The notes: generated by a model from the letters alone, not told the origin. A DNA stretch of 32,017 nt from Parabacteroides sp. (GCA_028707405.1 JAQWBH010000017.1:1-32017), one strand, 5' to 3'; counted from the first letter of the stretch, positions 25,312 through 32,017 are shown. A program made the numbers and translations.

Positions 25312-25596
25312 ATGAAAACACAACATCAAATTCAGGTTATGGCAGCCTTTGCCGAACTTGGTCAGCGCCTGCAGCGCATCGAAAAAAACCAGAGCCTTTT
25401 AAACCCGGCCAGACCCGAGTGGCTCGACACCCCGGATGTTTGCAATCAGCTCCACATCTCAAAACGGACCCTCGGAAGCTACCGCGAAAAAGGATACCTG
25501 GGTTTTACCAAGATCGGGGGGAAGGTATTCTACAGCCAAACCGACATCGACAATTATCTTAACGACCATAAGGTAAGAAAGGAGGGACGGTCATGA
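25312..25596 (+). CDS. Helix-turn-helix (excisionase/MerR-like) DNA-binding protein
   Basis: A 94-residue protein with an N-terminal helical section (AAFAELGQRLQRIEKNQ) and a winged HTH_17 domain from about residue 38: WLDTPDVCNQLHISKRTLGS, YREKGYLGFTKIGGKVFYSQ, TDIDNYL. Such proteins are common in Bacteroidota mobile elements as regulators or excisionase-like factors. It is the first gene of the plus-strand module and overlaps the next gene by four bases (ATGA). The 11-bp array upstream is its obvious candidate target, by inference. A second frame in the same place is a shadow. Confidence 0.85.
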   Translation: MKTQHQIQVMAAFAELGQRLQRIEKNQSLLNPARPEWLDTPDVCNQLHISKRTLGSYREKGYLGFTKIGGKVFYSQTDIDNYLNDHKVRKEGRS

Positions 25597-25775
25597 AAAC
25601 GCGCGTGGTCAAAAACTGGAAAACCTCCCTGCTCGGCATCATCCTGCTGGTTGTATCTGTCATCCTGCTATTCCTGAAAATCCTCACCGGCGGCGAATTC
25701 ATCGCCCTCCTGCCAACAATCCTCGGACTTCTCTATTTACCCGATGAAATTCTTAAATCTAAATTAAAATCCTAA
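25593..25775 (+). CDS. Small two-helix membrane protein, holin-like
   Basis: A 60-residue protein with a basic start (MKTRVVKNWK), two hydrophobic segments (about 12-30, SLLGIILLVVSVILLFLKI, and 34-50, EFIALLPTILGLLYLP) and a charged tail (DEILKSKLKS). Size, topology and position right before a muramidase gene match phage holins; there is no family signature, so holin is an inference. The start overlaps the HTH gene stop. The TAA stop is the first three bases of a heptamer array. Confidence 0.6.
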   Translation: MKTRVVKNWKTSLLGIILLVVSVILLFLKILTGGEFIALLPTILGLLYLPDEILKSKLKS

Positions 25776-25800
25776 TTCCTCATTCCTCATTCCTAATTCT
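25773..25800. repeat. Heptamer array taattcc/tcattcc, 4 units
   Basis: Four in-phase units (taattcc, tcattcc, tcattcc, taattct) between the holin-like gene and the muramidase gene. The first unit supplies the TAA stop codon of the holin-like gene. Confidence 0.75.
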
Positions 25801-25806
25801 TCTCTC

Positions 25807-26319
25807 ATGGCTTCTTTTGAAACATATCTAAAAAAGCTCCTCCAGCTTGAAGGAGGTTATTCCAACGACCCTGCCGATCGCGGTGGTTTAACCAATCATG
25901 GCATTACGCAAGCCACCTGGCAGCGGATCGGGTACGATAAGGACGGCGATTGCGATGTTGATCCCGACGACCTCCTGCGCTTGACCCATCAGGACGTTTC
26001 AAAAATCCTGCGACATTTTTACTGGAACCGCTGGCGGGCCGATGAAATTGAAAGTCAGCCCGTGGCCTGGATCTTAGTCGATTGGCTCTGGTGCAGCGGC
26101 AAATGGGGCATCATCATTCCCCAGCGCATCCTGGGAGTTGAACCCGACGGGTATGTCGGGAAAATAACCCTCCACGCGGTGAACCAAACCTGCTTTTCGT
26201 CGTTCCATAAGCAATTGATCAACGCGCGGCTCCGGTTTATCCTCGACATCATAGCCCGCGACCCCACTCAGCAACGATTCCGCAACGGCTGGATTGCCCG
26301 CGTTAACTCCTTTAAATAA
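25807..26319 (+). CDS. GH108-family peptidoglycan muramidase (phage-type endolysin)
   Basis: A 170-residue lysozyme-like enzyme that should cut the glycan strand of peptidoglycan. The signature LEGGYSNDPADRGGLTNHGI holds the catalytic Glu15. The middle has the usual ATWQRIGYDKDGDC block and the C-terminal part a putative peptidoglycan-binding domain (RILGVEPDGYVGKITLHAVN). There is no signal peptide, so it needs a holin to reach the cell wall, which fits the gene before it. The length is normal for the family. The gene is distinctly richer in GC than the polysaccharide genes. Confidence 0.93.
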   Translation: MASFETYLKKLLQLEGGYSNDPADRGGLTNHGITQATWQRIGYDKDGDCDVDPDDLLRLTHQDVSKILRHFYWNRWRADEIESQPVAWILVDWLWCSGKWGIIIPQRILGVEPDGYVGKITLHAVNQTCFSSFHKQLINARLRFILDIIARDPTQQRFRNGWIARVNSFK

Positions 26320-26400
26320 ACCTTCCAGGTTTTTGTTGGAAAATCTATTTACAGTTAAATAAAAGCCACCAAACCCATTGAATTCAAACCTGGAAGGTTT
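26318..26400. repeat. 15-bp perfect inverted repeat after the muramidase gene
   Basis: The arms aaaccttccaggttt (26318-26332) and its exact complement (26386-26400) enclose 53 bases. The left arm begins inside the muramidase stop codon, and the right arm runs on into further T residues. It could form a long hairpin, act as a terminator, or be a small MITE-like element. The loop holds nothing recognised. Confidence 0.65.
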
Positions 26401-26436
26401 TTCGAAACAAACTGATAATTTAAAAACAAATGCCTT

Positions 26437-26901
26437 ATGAAAACCAAATCAACCATCCTATTCAAATTTATGAGTCCCCAAAACCTCCTGTTCTTTCTTA
26501 TCCTGCACACCCTCGCGTTCGGGGCCTGTTCGCCTCAACGCAGGTTGGAGCGACTTGTTTCGCGCCACGCGGAGCTTAGGATAGCCGACACGATCAAGAT
26601 CAATGATTCGCTGATTATCCCTGCCATTTCAGCCGATACCGCCATCCCGCTCATCCGTTTATCCGATACCGCGTGTATCCGTAACGACCGGTTGGAGATC
26701 GCCCTGATACGCATCCGCGATACGATCCATGTAACAGGCCGGTGTAAAGCCGACACCATTGTCCGCACCCTCCGGATCCCGGTGGAAAGGATCAAACTCA
26801 TACAATCTGAACCCAAGCAGGATATGCTGTTTAAAGTGATATGGATTGCAGCAGGATTGGGGTTTTTAATGATAATTTTAAAATTAGGAATGAAGAATTA
26901 G
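26437..26901 (+). CDS. Lipoprotein with C-terminal membrane anchor (u-spanin-like)
   Basis: A 154-residue protein with a lipoprotein signal ending LAFGAC (Cys31) at one end and a hydrophobic anchor near the C-terminus (MLFKVIWIAAGLGFLMIILK, about residues 129-148). Between them are some 95 polar residues with alternating hydrophobic positions, suggesting beta strands. An outer-membrane lipid anchor plus an inner-membrane helix is the topology of unimolecular phage spanins, which fuse the two membranes at lysis. It follows a holin-like protein and a muramidase. Family identity is not recognised, and a start at residue 12 is also possible. The final codons and the TAG stop are made of a heptamer array. 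Confidence 0.6.
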   Translation: MKTKSTILFKFMSPQNLLFFLILHTLAFGACSPQRRLERLVSRHAELRIADTIKINDSLIIPAISADTAIPLIRLSDTACIRNDRLEIALIRIRDTIHVTGRCKADTIVRTLRIPVERIKLIQSEPKQDMLFKVIWIAAGLGFLMIILKLGMKN

Positions 26902-27077
26902 GAATATTCAACTAACAACTGACAACTGACAACCGACAACCGACAACTAACAACTAACAACTAACAACTAACAACTAACAACTAACAACTAACAACCAAC
27001 AACTAACAACCAACAACTGACAACCGACAACTAACAACCGACAACCAACAACCAACAACCAACAACCAACAACCAAG
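26883..27077. repeat. Heptamer arrays: attagga (3 units), then AACYRAC (24 units)
   Basis: Three units attagga/atgaaga lie at 26883-26903. From 26910 to 27077 there are 24 uninterrupted in-phase units of the form AAC-Y-R-AC, varying only C/T at position 4 and A/G at position 5; the last unit ends in G. This explains nearly all of the gap between the spanin-like and the DUF6266-like genes; the remaining 70 bases up to 27150 hold only the leader of the next gene. Confidence 0.9.
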
Positions 27078-27150
27078 AAACTACTTGTACAATTAGTCAA
27101 CCAGATCCCCGGCCCGGATCGTATTTATTCACCTTTTAAATCTTTAATTT

Positions 27151-27708
27151 ATGGCAACAATCAATGAATTAACGAAAAATTACAGCGGGATTTTTGGCAA
27201 TTTGTTATTGGCAAGGAACCGCAATGGAAAGACCATCATGGTCATTCCGCAAACGAAGTCCACAAATAAGCCAACCGAAAACCAGTTGACTGCGCGCAGG
27301 CAGTTCACGCTTGCTTCGCGCTATGCCAAAAACGTGTTGCTGGATCCGGATAAGTTAGCCGCTTATACCGCGAAGTCGCGCGACGGCTTATCCCCGTACA
27401 TCCTGGCGCTTACCGATTACCTGAAGCCGCCGTTTGTTGAACAGATCGACGCATCGGGTTATCATGGCAAGGTGGGCGACAAGATCGGCGTAACCGCCAT
27501 CGACGATTTCGAGTTGACGGAAGTGACGTTGAAAATCGCCGACGTTACCGGTGTGCTGATCGAAGAAGGCCCATGCGCGTTTAGCCTGATCACGGGAAAC
27601 TATGAGTTCACTGCCACCGTTGCGGTACCTGATCCCGCCGGTGTGACCGTTACTGCCAAAGCCACCGACACCCCCGGCCATACCGCCGAACACACCATCA
27701 CCCTTTAA
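27151..27708 (+). CDS. DUF6266-like protein
   Basis: A 185-residue protein with the opening MATINELTKNYSGIFGNLLL, then ARNRNGKTIM and STNKPTENQLTARRQFTLAS, which resembles Bacteroidota DUF6266 proteins (short basic N-terminus, a K.PTE.Q...R..F block). The C-terminal half is a beta-sandwich-like segment (VGDKIGVTAIDDFELTEVTL to the end). It ends the plus-strand module and is followed by a hairpin terminator. Its function is unknown; similar proteins occur beside phage-like or mobile regions. The gene is GC-rich like the muramidase. Confidence 0.6.
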   Translation: MATINELTKNYSGIFGNLLLARNRNGKTIMVIPQTKSTNKPTENQLTARRQFTLASRYAKNVLLDPDKLAAYTAKSRDGLSPYILALTDYLKPPFVEQIDASGYHGKVGDKIGVTAIDDFELTEVTLKIADVTGVLIEEGPCAFSLITGNYEFTATVAVPDPAGVTVTAKATDTPGHTAEHTITL

Positions 27709-27731
27709 TTAGGGACAACATCTTTCAATGC

Positions 27732-27764
27732 AAAGGGAGGGCGGGAATCGTTCTCCCTTTTTTT
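27732..27764 (+). terminator. Rho-independent terminator after the plus-strand module
   Basis: Stem aaagggag (27732-27739) pairs with ctcccttt (27753-27760) around a 13-base loop, and a run of T follows. It lies 23 bases after the DUF6266-like stop and would end the HTH-to-DUF6266 transcript. Confidence 0.75.
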
Positions 27765-27765
27765 A

Positions 27766-27842
27766 GTTAACAGTTAACAGTGAATAGTTAACAGTTAATA
27801 GTGAATAGTTAACAGTGAAGAGTTAACAGTGAATAGTGAAGA
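27766..27842. repeat. Heptamer array GTKAANA, 11 units
   Basis: Eleven in-phase 7-base units: gttaaca (five times), gtgaata (three), gtgaaga (two) and gttaata (once). It fills the space between the terminator and the 3' end of the DUF4062 pseudogene. Confidence 0.85.
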
Positions 27843-27881
27843 ATTTTTTTATTGTTAGTTTTTCACTATTAGTTGTTAGTT
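27821..27881. repeat. Direct repeat, copy 1 (61 bp)
   Basis: This stretch, from agttaacagtgaatagtgaa to ctattagttgttagtt, recurs at 29244-29305 with one extra T as the only difference. It overlaps the stop codon of the DUF4062 pseudogene and contains the inverted pair aatagtgaa/ttcactatt. Confidence 0.85.
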
Positions 27882-29122
27882 GATAACCTTCCAATAGCCG
27901 CCGGTTTTTTTGCTGCCACGGCGTTCGATAAATAATTTTTTAACTAAAAAAGAAACGACTTTGTCAAGAGTATCTACCGGTATCGACAATATATCCGACA
28001 TATCTTTAACTTTTGCACCTCCATTTTCGGATATATATTCCAATACACATTTTTGCGTATCATTTAATCCGCCATTTAATCCGCCATTTAATCCGCCATT
28101 TAATCCGCCATCTTCCATGACCTCTTTTACATCACTCGCTTCTTTCCTCCAAACCACGGTCGTAAACCCATCTTCTTGAATGAATTCAGGTTGGCGTAGT
28201 CCATACGCCAAGCATTTTTTCACAATCTCCTCGGTACCGGTACCGGCTTGTTCAATGGTGCCTGCCAAGTACATGGGAGTAGCTATTAGCGGATACCTAC
28301 CCTGGCATCTATGCGGGATAAGACAAAACTGACGGCTTGGTCTATCACTTCGAAAACATCTCCTGAGTATATATGATAAGATGGTATTGGTTTTTCTTTA
28401 CGGGTTCCGTAGAACTGTCCGCATTTCACTGTGGATGTCGGGAAAAAATACTGAGGCTTTTTCCCGAAGAGCAATAGCGCGGCATTCGTAATTCTTTCCC
28501 CCTGACACAAATTCAGATGGGTAAGCAGTTCAAAAGGTTCAACATTTTCACCAAATGGGAATCCACGCCTTACGCCGGCACTGTGCACGAACTTGAGGAT
28601 CTTTTCGCTGTCAATATCATCTATCGTAGCATTAAATGCCAAAGTAGCGTCAAATGGAAGCCTGCGTATATATTCCTTATCACTCAAATAATCTATCAAC
28701 GAAGCATATACGGCAGTCTGCAATTCGTCATAACTGCCAAAAGACTGTCTTACCACCTCTTTTTCCGCTTTACGGATAAAAGCCGTCTCTTTGGGATGAC
28801 GATTATCGGCCTCTTTAATAAAGATCAACCGGTTTTTATTGGCGGCGGTCGCTATATCATACTCACGCTCTGTAGGAGAGACCCCTTCGGCATCTTCATA
28901 CCCATATTGGGAGCCAAGCAATCCAAGATAAATATCACTTTGTTCTACGCCTTCAGAATAGACCTTTTGGGCTGACTTGTCTTTTGCAGAGGTTTTCTCA
29001 AAGATGAATGTCTCAAAGAATTGGCCAAGCAATGCGTCCTGACGGATATAGTCAGCCAAAAGTTTGCGTTCTTTGGCAAACTCCTGCTGTACACTGCTTA
29101 TAAAAATTCTTATCGGTTTCAT
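27876..29122 (-). pseudogene. DUF4062 / ATP-binding (RecG-like HATPase) regulator, internal deletion
   Basis: The first part (29122 to 28286) gives 278 residues: an N-terminal DUF4062 domain (MKPIRIFISSVQQEFAKERK, LLGSQYGYEDAEGVSPTERE) and the start of the ATP-binding region, ending SRIDARVGIR before a stop. The family continues in another frame from about 28292: YPLIATPMYLAGTIEQAGTG, EEIVKKCLAYGLRQPEF, a GGLN tandem linker and a winged-helix end (YWKVIN). By recall, about 60 residues holding the ATP-site core (around the HRDY motif) are missing at the join. DUF4062 is TIR-like and often found in defence or signalling genes. The gene is probably inactive. Confidence 0.75.
28062..28109. repeat. 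12-bp tandem repeat coding for GGLN, 4 units
   Basis: Four exact copies of atttaatccgcc within the DUF4062 pseudogene encode an NGGL-type flexible linker in front of the winged-helix domain. Such linkers are common in this protein family and may vary in length by slippage. Confidence 0.9.
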
Positions 29123-29209
29123 ATAGTAGACACGTACTTAATACATCATTCCGGTCTCTCTTGCACTTCCGATATTCGCGTTTTTACCGGTAATGAGGAG
29201 GGTTTTGTC

Positions 29210-29330
29210 TTTAACAGTGAACAGTTAACAGTGAATAGTGAACAGTTAACAGTGAATAGTGAAGAATTTTTTTTATTGTTAGTTTTTCACTATTAGTTGT
29301 TAGTTATTAGTTGTCAGTTGTTGGTTTTTC
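29210..29330. repeat. Heptamer arrays at the 3' end of wecB (about 16 units)
   Basis: Units of GTKAANA type run from 29210 to 29265 (tttaaca, gtgaaca, gttaaca, gtgaata, gtgaaca, gttaaca, gtgaata, gtgaaga). After a T run, a second phase runs from 29275 to 29330: attgtta, gtttttc, actatta, gttgtta, gttatta, gttgtca, gttgttg, gtttttc. The second part enters the wecB coding end and supplies its last codons and stop. Confidence 0.85.
29244..29305. repeat. Direct repeat, copy 2 (62 bp)
   Basis: Second copy of the repeat at 27821-27881, identical except for one extra T in the T run. The two copies flank the DUF4062 pseudogene, about 1.42 kb apart in the same orientation. Confidence 0.85.
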
Positions 29331-30498
29331 GCCATACCATTTTATTTACCACTCCGGTATAGCTTTGGATGATCTTGACCACCTTGGTAGAGACGTTTTC
29401 ATCGATGTAGTCGGGAACGGGAATGCCGTGATCTCCATTGGCGTTCATCTGAATAGCTGTGTCAACGGCCTGCAGCAGGGATTTTTCGTCAATGCCGGCA
29501 AGGATGAAGCAGGCTTTGTCAAGCGCTTCGGGCCGTTCGGTGCTGGTACGGATGCAGACAGCAGGAAACGGGTGTCCTGCAGATATAAAGAAGCTGCTTT
29601 CTTCGGGCAGGGTTCCGCTGTCGGAAACTACGGTATAGGCGTTCATCTGCAAGCAGTTGTAATCGTGAAAGCCAAGTGGTTCGTGCTGTATTACCCTCTT
29701 GTCTAATTTAAAGCCGCTTGCTTCGAGCCGGTTCTTAGAGCGTGGATGACAGGAATACAGAATCGGCATATTGTACTTTTCTGCCATGGCGTTGATGGCA
29801 TTGAAAAGGGCTAAAAAATTCTTTTCAGTATCTATGTTCTCTTCGCGGTGGGCGGAGAGCAGAATATATTTGCCTTTTTCAAGACCAAGGCGCTTGTGAA
29901 TATCAGAGGCCTCGATGTCGGCAAGGTTAATACGAAGGACTTCAGCCATAGGTGAACCTGTTACAAAAGTACGCTCTTTTGGCAGACCATTCTCAGCCAG
30001 ATAACGGCGGGCATGTTCGCTATAACACATATTGACATCAGAAATAATGTCAACGATGCGGCGGTTGGTTTCTTCGGGCAGGCATTCATCTTTACAACGG
30101 TTGCCTGCTTCTATATGGAAAATAGGAATGTGCAACCGCTTGGCAGCAATGGACGACAAACAACTGTTGGTATCGCCCAAAATTAAAAGTGCATCAGGTT
30201 CTATCGCGACCATGAGTTTGTAGCTGCAGTTGATGATATTACCAATGGTAGCGCCGAGGTCATCGCCCACGGCATCCATATAGACTTCCGGGTCTGCCAG
30301 CTTGAGGTCCCGGAAGAAGACACCGTTCAGGTTGTAGTCGTAATTCTGGCCTGTATGGGCAAGAAGGGTATCGAAGTATATACGGCATTTATTGATGACG
30401 GCAGAAAGCCGGATGATTTCGGGACGGGTACCGACGATGATAAGGAGCTTGAGCTTGCCATTGTCGCGGAATTTTATATCTGAATAATCTGATTTCAT
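29314..30498 (-). CDS. wecB: UDP-N-acetylglucosamine 2-epimerase, FnlC/WbjD/Cap5G type
   Basis: A 394-residue GT-B-fold epimerase. Seen: LLIIVGTRPEIIRLSAVI, HTGQNYDYNLNGVFFRDL, LILGDTNSCLSSIAAKRL, HIEAGNRCKDECLPEETNRR, LSAHREENID and SDSGTLPEESSF. The NSCLS and EAGNRCKDECLPEETNRR blocks resemble the subgroup making UDP-L-FucNAc (FnlC/WbjD/Cap5G) more than plain WecB. Its partners FnlA and FnlB are not in the window. A 4-base overlap joins it to the KilA-N remnant upstream. The last residues (RKTNN and stop) come from a heptamer array, so the original C-terminus may be lost. It points the same way as the polysaccharide operon but is cut off from it by 5 kb of accessory DNA. Confidence 0.92.
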   Translation of the reverse strand: MKSDYSDIKFRDNGKLKLLIIVGTRPEIIRLSAVINKCRIYFDTLLAHTGQNYDYNLNGVFFRDLKLADPEVYMDAVGDDLGATIGNIINCSYKLMVAIEPDALLILGDTNSCLSSIAAKRLHIPIFHIEAGNRCKDECLPEETNRRIVDIISDVNMCYSEHARRYLAENGLPKERTFVTGSPMAEVLRINLADIEASDIHKRLGLEKGKYILLSAHREENIDTEKNFLALFNAINAMAEKYNMPILYSCHPRSKNRLEASGFKLDKRVIQHEPLGFHDYNCLQMNAYTVVSDSGTLPEESSFFISAGHPFPAVCIRTSTERPEALDKACFILAGIDEKSLLQAVDTAIQMNANGDHGIPVPDYIDENVSTKVVKIIQSYTGVVNKMVWRKTNN

Positions 30499-31093
30499 TT
30501 TAATATTTTTCTATTTTCAACCTCATTTAAAATTGTCATCTGCTGAATCGCTATTTCGTTCAATTTTTTCAGTCTTTTGTCCTGAGCTATGTTCTCATTG
30601 ATCATAACAGCATTCAAATTTTCCATATTCGACAGGCATATCAATTCATTGATCGATGCATAATCACGGATATTTCCTTTCTTTTCCGGATTCTCTTCAC
30701 GCCATTCCTTTGCTGTCATTCCGAACAACGCCACATTTAATACATCTGCTTCATTGGCATATATCAACGACAATTGCAGGGACGTTATTTCAGAGGGAAT
30801 CAAATGGCGCTTTACGGAGATAGTGTAAAGGCATTCAACCCCGCATCTTTTCTAAACCCCTCGAATTCGAGGGGTTTAAATTCCGGGTTATACAATGTCT
30901 CCCAAATACCCAGATATTCGATCGTATTCCTATTGCGCATCCAATTCCCGATCACACCACTCGTATCATCGGTCTTATATCTGGCAATATCTGTCAATGA
31001 AATAAAATCGGCATCATTGACTTTTACGATCGAGAGATCGGTGTTTTTTACGGTTATTTTTGTCATCGTTTCTGTAACTATTCTTAATTTCAA
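30495..31093 (-). pseudogene. KilA-N domain protein gene with middle deleted
   Basis: The N-terminal frame (31093 to 30812) reads the KilA-N start: FISLTDIARYKTDDTSGVIG, NWMRNRNTIEYLGIWETLYN, then EFEGFRKDAGLNAFTLSP and a stop. The C-terminal half follows in another frame, from just before 30803: HLIPSEITSLQLSLIYANEA, DVLNVALFGMTAKEWREENP, GNIRDYASINELICLSNMEN. By recall, about 70-80 residues between them (the KWIE...GRYGGTYAHKDIAFEF part) are gone. KilA-N proteins are DNA-binding proteins of phages and mobile DNA. Both halves keep good sequence, so the loss may be recent. It overlaps wecB and the DUF1016 gene by four bases each. Confidence 0.75.
30853..30878. repeat. 26-bp perfect palindrome inside the KilA-N remnant
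   Basis: From taaacccctcgaa to its exact complement, centred on an EcoRI-type GAATTC. In the coding frame it spells FKPLEFEGF, a conserved part of KilA-N proteins, so codon choice may explain much of it. Confidence 0.85.
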
Positions 31094-32012
31094 ACTTTGA
31101 CTCTATACTTTTTCAAAAAATGTATCCGGCTTTTCGGGTCAGAAACGCCAACAGGCTGGGTGCAGCTTTCCAATGCGTATTGCACATCAACATTGTCCTT
31201 TGTTTTACAAATTAACAAACCAATACTTGGATTGTCACAGGCGTGTTTTAACTGATGATTGACCGCTGTAACATAATAACTGAGTTTACCAGCATATTCA
31301 GGTTCAAATTCCTTTACTTTTAATTCTATAACCACATAACAGCGCAATTTTAAATGATAAAACAGCAAATCTATATTTCGTTCTTTGCTTCCTATTTGTA
31401 TTGGAAACTGTCTTCCAAGATACGCAAAGCCCTGTCCGAGTTCCAACAAAAACCTTGTAATGTTGGTCACCAGTGCATCTTCAAATTCTTTTTCCCTGAA
31501 GTTTTCGGTAAGTGTAAGAAAATCAAAATTGTATGGATCTTTTAGCATTTCTTTTGCCAGCTCGCTTTGAACGTCGGGCAATAATCTGTCGAAGTTGTTA
31601 AGCGCTTTGCCCTGACTGCTGTACAAATCTGCTTCTATGAAATTCATCAGCATGACCCTGCTCCAACCGTTTTTTATAGTTTTTTGAACGTAAAACATGG
31701 CTTCTTGTACACATTTACATTTGGTAAAAATTTGTACATGATGTCCCCATGGGATCAAAGCAATCGACAAATTTTCAAAATCGTCAACAAGTTGTTGATG
31801 ATTTATAATATACTCATCTTTAATTATTTGTAAATTGTCGGCAAGTTGCTGACGACTCGTGTCTTTTGAATTTGCACCTGAAAACCGCTTCCCCATACGG
31901 CATCCATTTGACGAACGGTGATATCGTGTCCCAAGTCCCAATACAAATGCAATAGTTCGCTGCTTACATGTATAGCCGCTTTTATCTGACTTCGACGAAT
32001 CCGAAGTTTCAA
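31090..32012 (-). pseudogene. DUF1016 (YhcG-type, PDDEXK-like nuclease) gene, frameshift and internal deletion
   Basis: The N-terminal frame (from 32012) reads ELLHLYWDLGHDITVRQMDA and VWGSGFQVQIQ, the usual DUF1016 N-terminal domain, and stops near 31824. The rest is in another frame: IPWGHHVQIFTKCKCVQEAM, FYVQKTIKNGWSRVMLMNFI, then the nuclease core FPIQIGSKERNIDLLFYHLK and CYVVIELKVKEFEPEYAGKL (D...ExK pattern). The FSVRNLKYM-like middle seems to be missing. The C-terminal domain alone (from about 31850) may still be made. Family members are linked to restriction or recombination genes. The gene may continue beyond the right edge. Confidence 0.75.
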
Positions 32013-32017
32013 ATCGG

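Noticed and set aside
25284-25562. Alternative 92-codon frame over the HTH gene
   Set aside because: The frame starting at 25312 gives a clear HTH domain and an ATGA overlap with the next gene; this one is a shadow.
26910-27077. CRISPR-like repeat array
   Set aside because: The units are 7 bases, contiguous and without spacers; it is a simple tandem repeat.
25807-27708. Complete prophage
   Set aside because: Only lysis-type and accessory genes are seen; there are no capsid, tail, terminase or integrase genes in the window.
28517-28975. 152-codon plus-strand open frame
   Set aside because: It is antisense to the DUF4062 gene, which has clear domain matches.

Overview
The window looks like a Bacteroidota (order Bacteroidales) chromosome. 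The genes have the Bacteroidales style: AT-rich DNA, tightly packed surface-polysaccharide genes, an IS1380-type transposase, a DUF4062/ATP-binding regulator, and KilA-N and DUF1016 relatives. I cannot name the genus. No rRNA, tRNA or CRISPR was seen.

About 0.2-24.0 kb is one long minus-strand operon for a Wzx/Wzy-type surface polysaccharide (O-antigen or capsule), transcribed from right to left. It starts with rfbD, rfbA and rfbC (dTDP-L-rhamnose; rfbB is not in the window) and a NUDIX hydrolase, followed by a sugar aminotransferase and a GNAT transferase. Next comes an unusual fatty-acyl block: two acyl carrier proteins, two KASIII-type ketosynthases, two FabG-like reductases, an AMP-forming acyl ligase and a fused LuxE-LuxC acyl reductase. 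Behind it lie a decayed metallo-hydrolase and a 48-residue lipoprotein-like ORF. The operon ends with a GT2 transferase, Wzy, Wzx, another putative transferase, a GNAT-like protein, a NodB-type deacetylase, a GT4 transferase, a sugar reductase, a CapD-like UDP-GlcNAc 4,6-dehydratase and the initiating phosphoglycosyl transferase. The gene set suggests a repeat unit with rhamnose and a 6-deoxy-aminosugar whose amino group carries a special acyl group made on the ACPs.

About 24.0-29.3 kb is a decayed accessory region. An IS1380 fragment cuts off the end of a four-helix-bundle gene. On the plus strand lies a small phage-like lysis module, more GC-rich than its surroundings: HTH protein, holin-like protein, GH108 muramidase, a lipoprotein with a C-terminal membrane anchor (u-spanin topology) and a DUF6266-like protein. 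A broken DUF4062/ATP-binding gene follows on the minus strand. The spaces between these genes are filled with short tandem repeats, nearly all of period 7 bp, plus one ten-unit array of period 11 bp. Several repeat arrays supply the stop codon of the neighbouring gene.

About 29.3-32.0 kb holds a UDP-GlcNAc 2-epimerase of the FnlC/WbjD type on the minus strand, preceded by a KilA-N gene and a DUF1016 nuclease gene. Both of these have lost their middle sections. Four genes in the window (metallo-hydrolase, DUF4062, KilA-N, DUF1016) share this decay mode: both ends recognisable, the middle missing, and the reading frame shifted.
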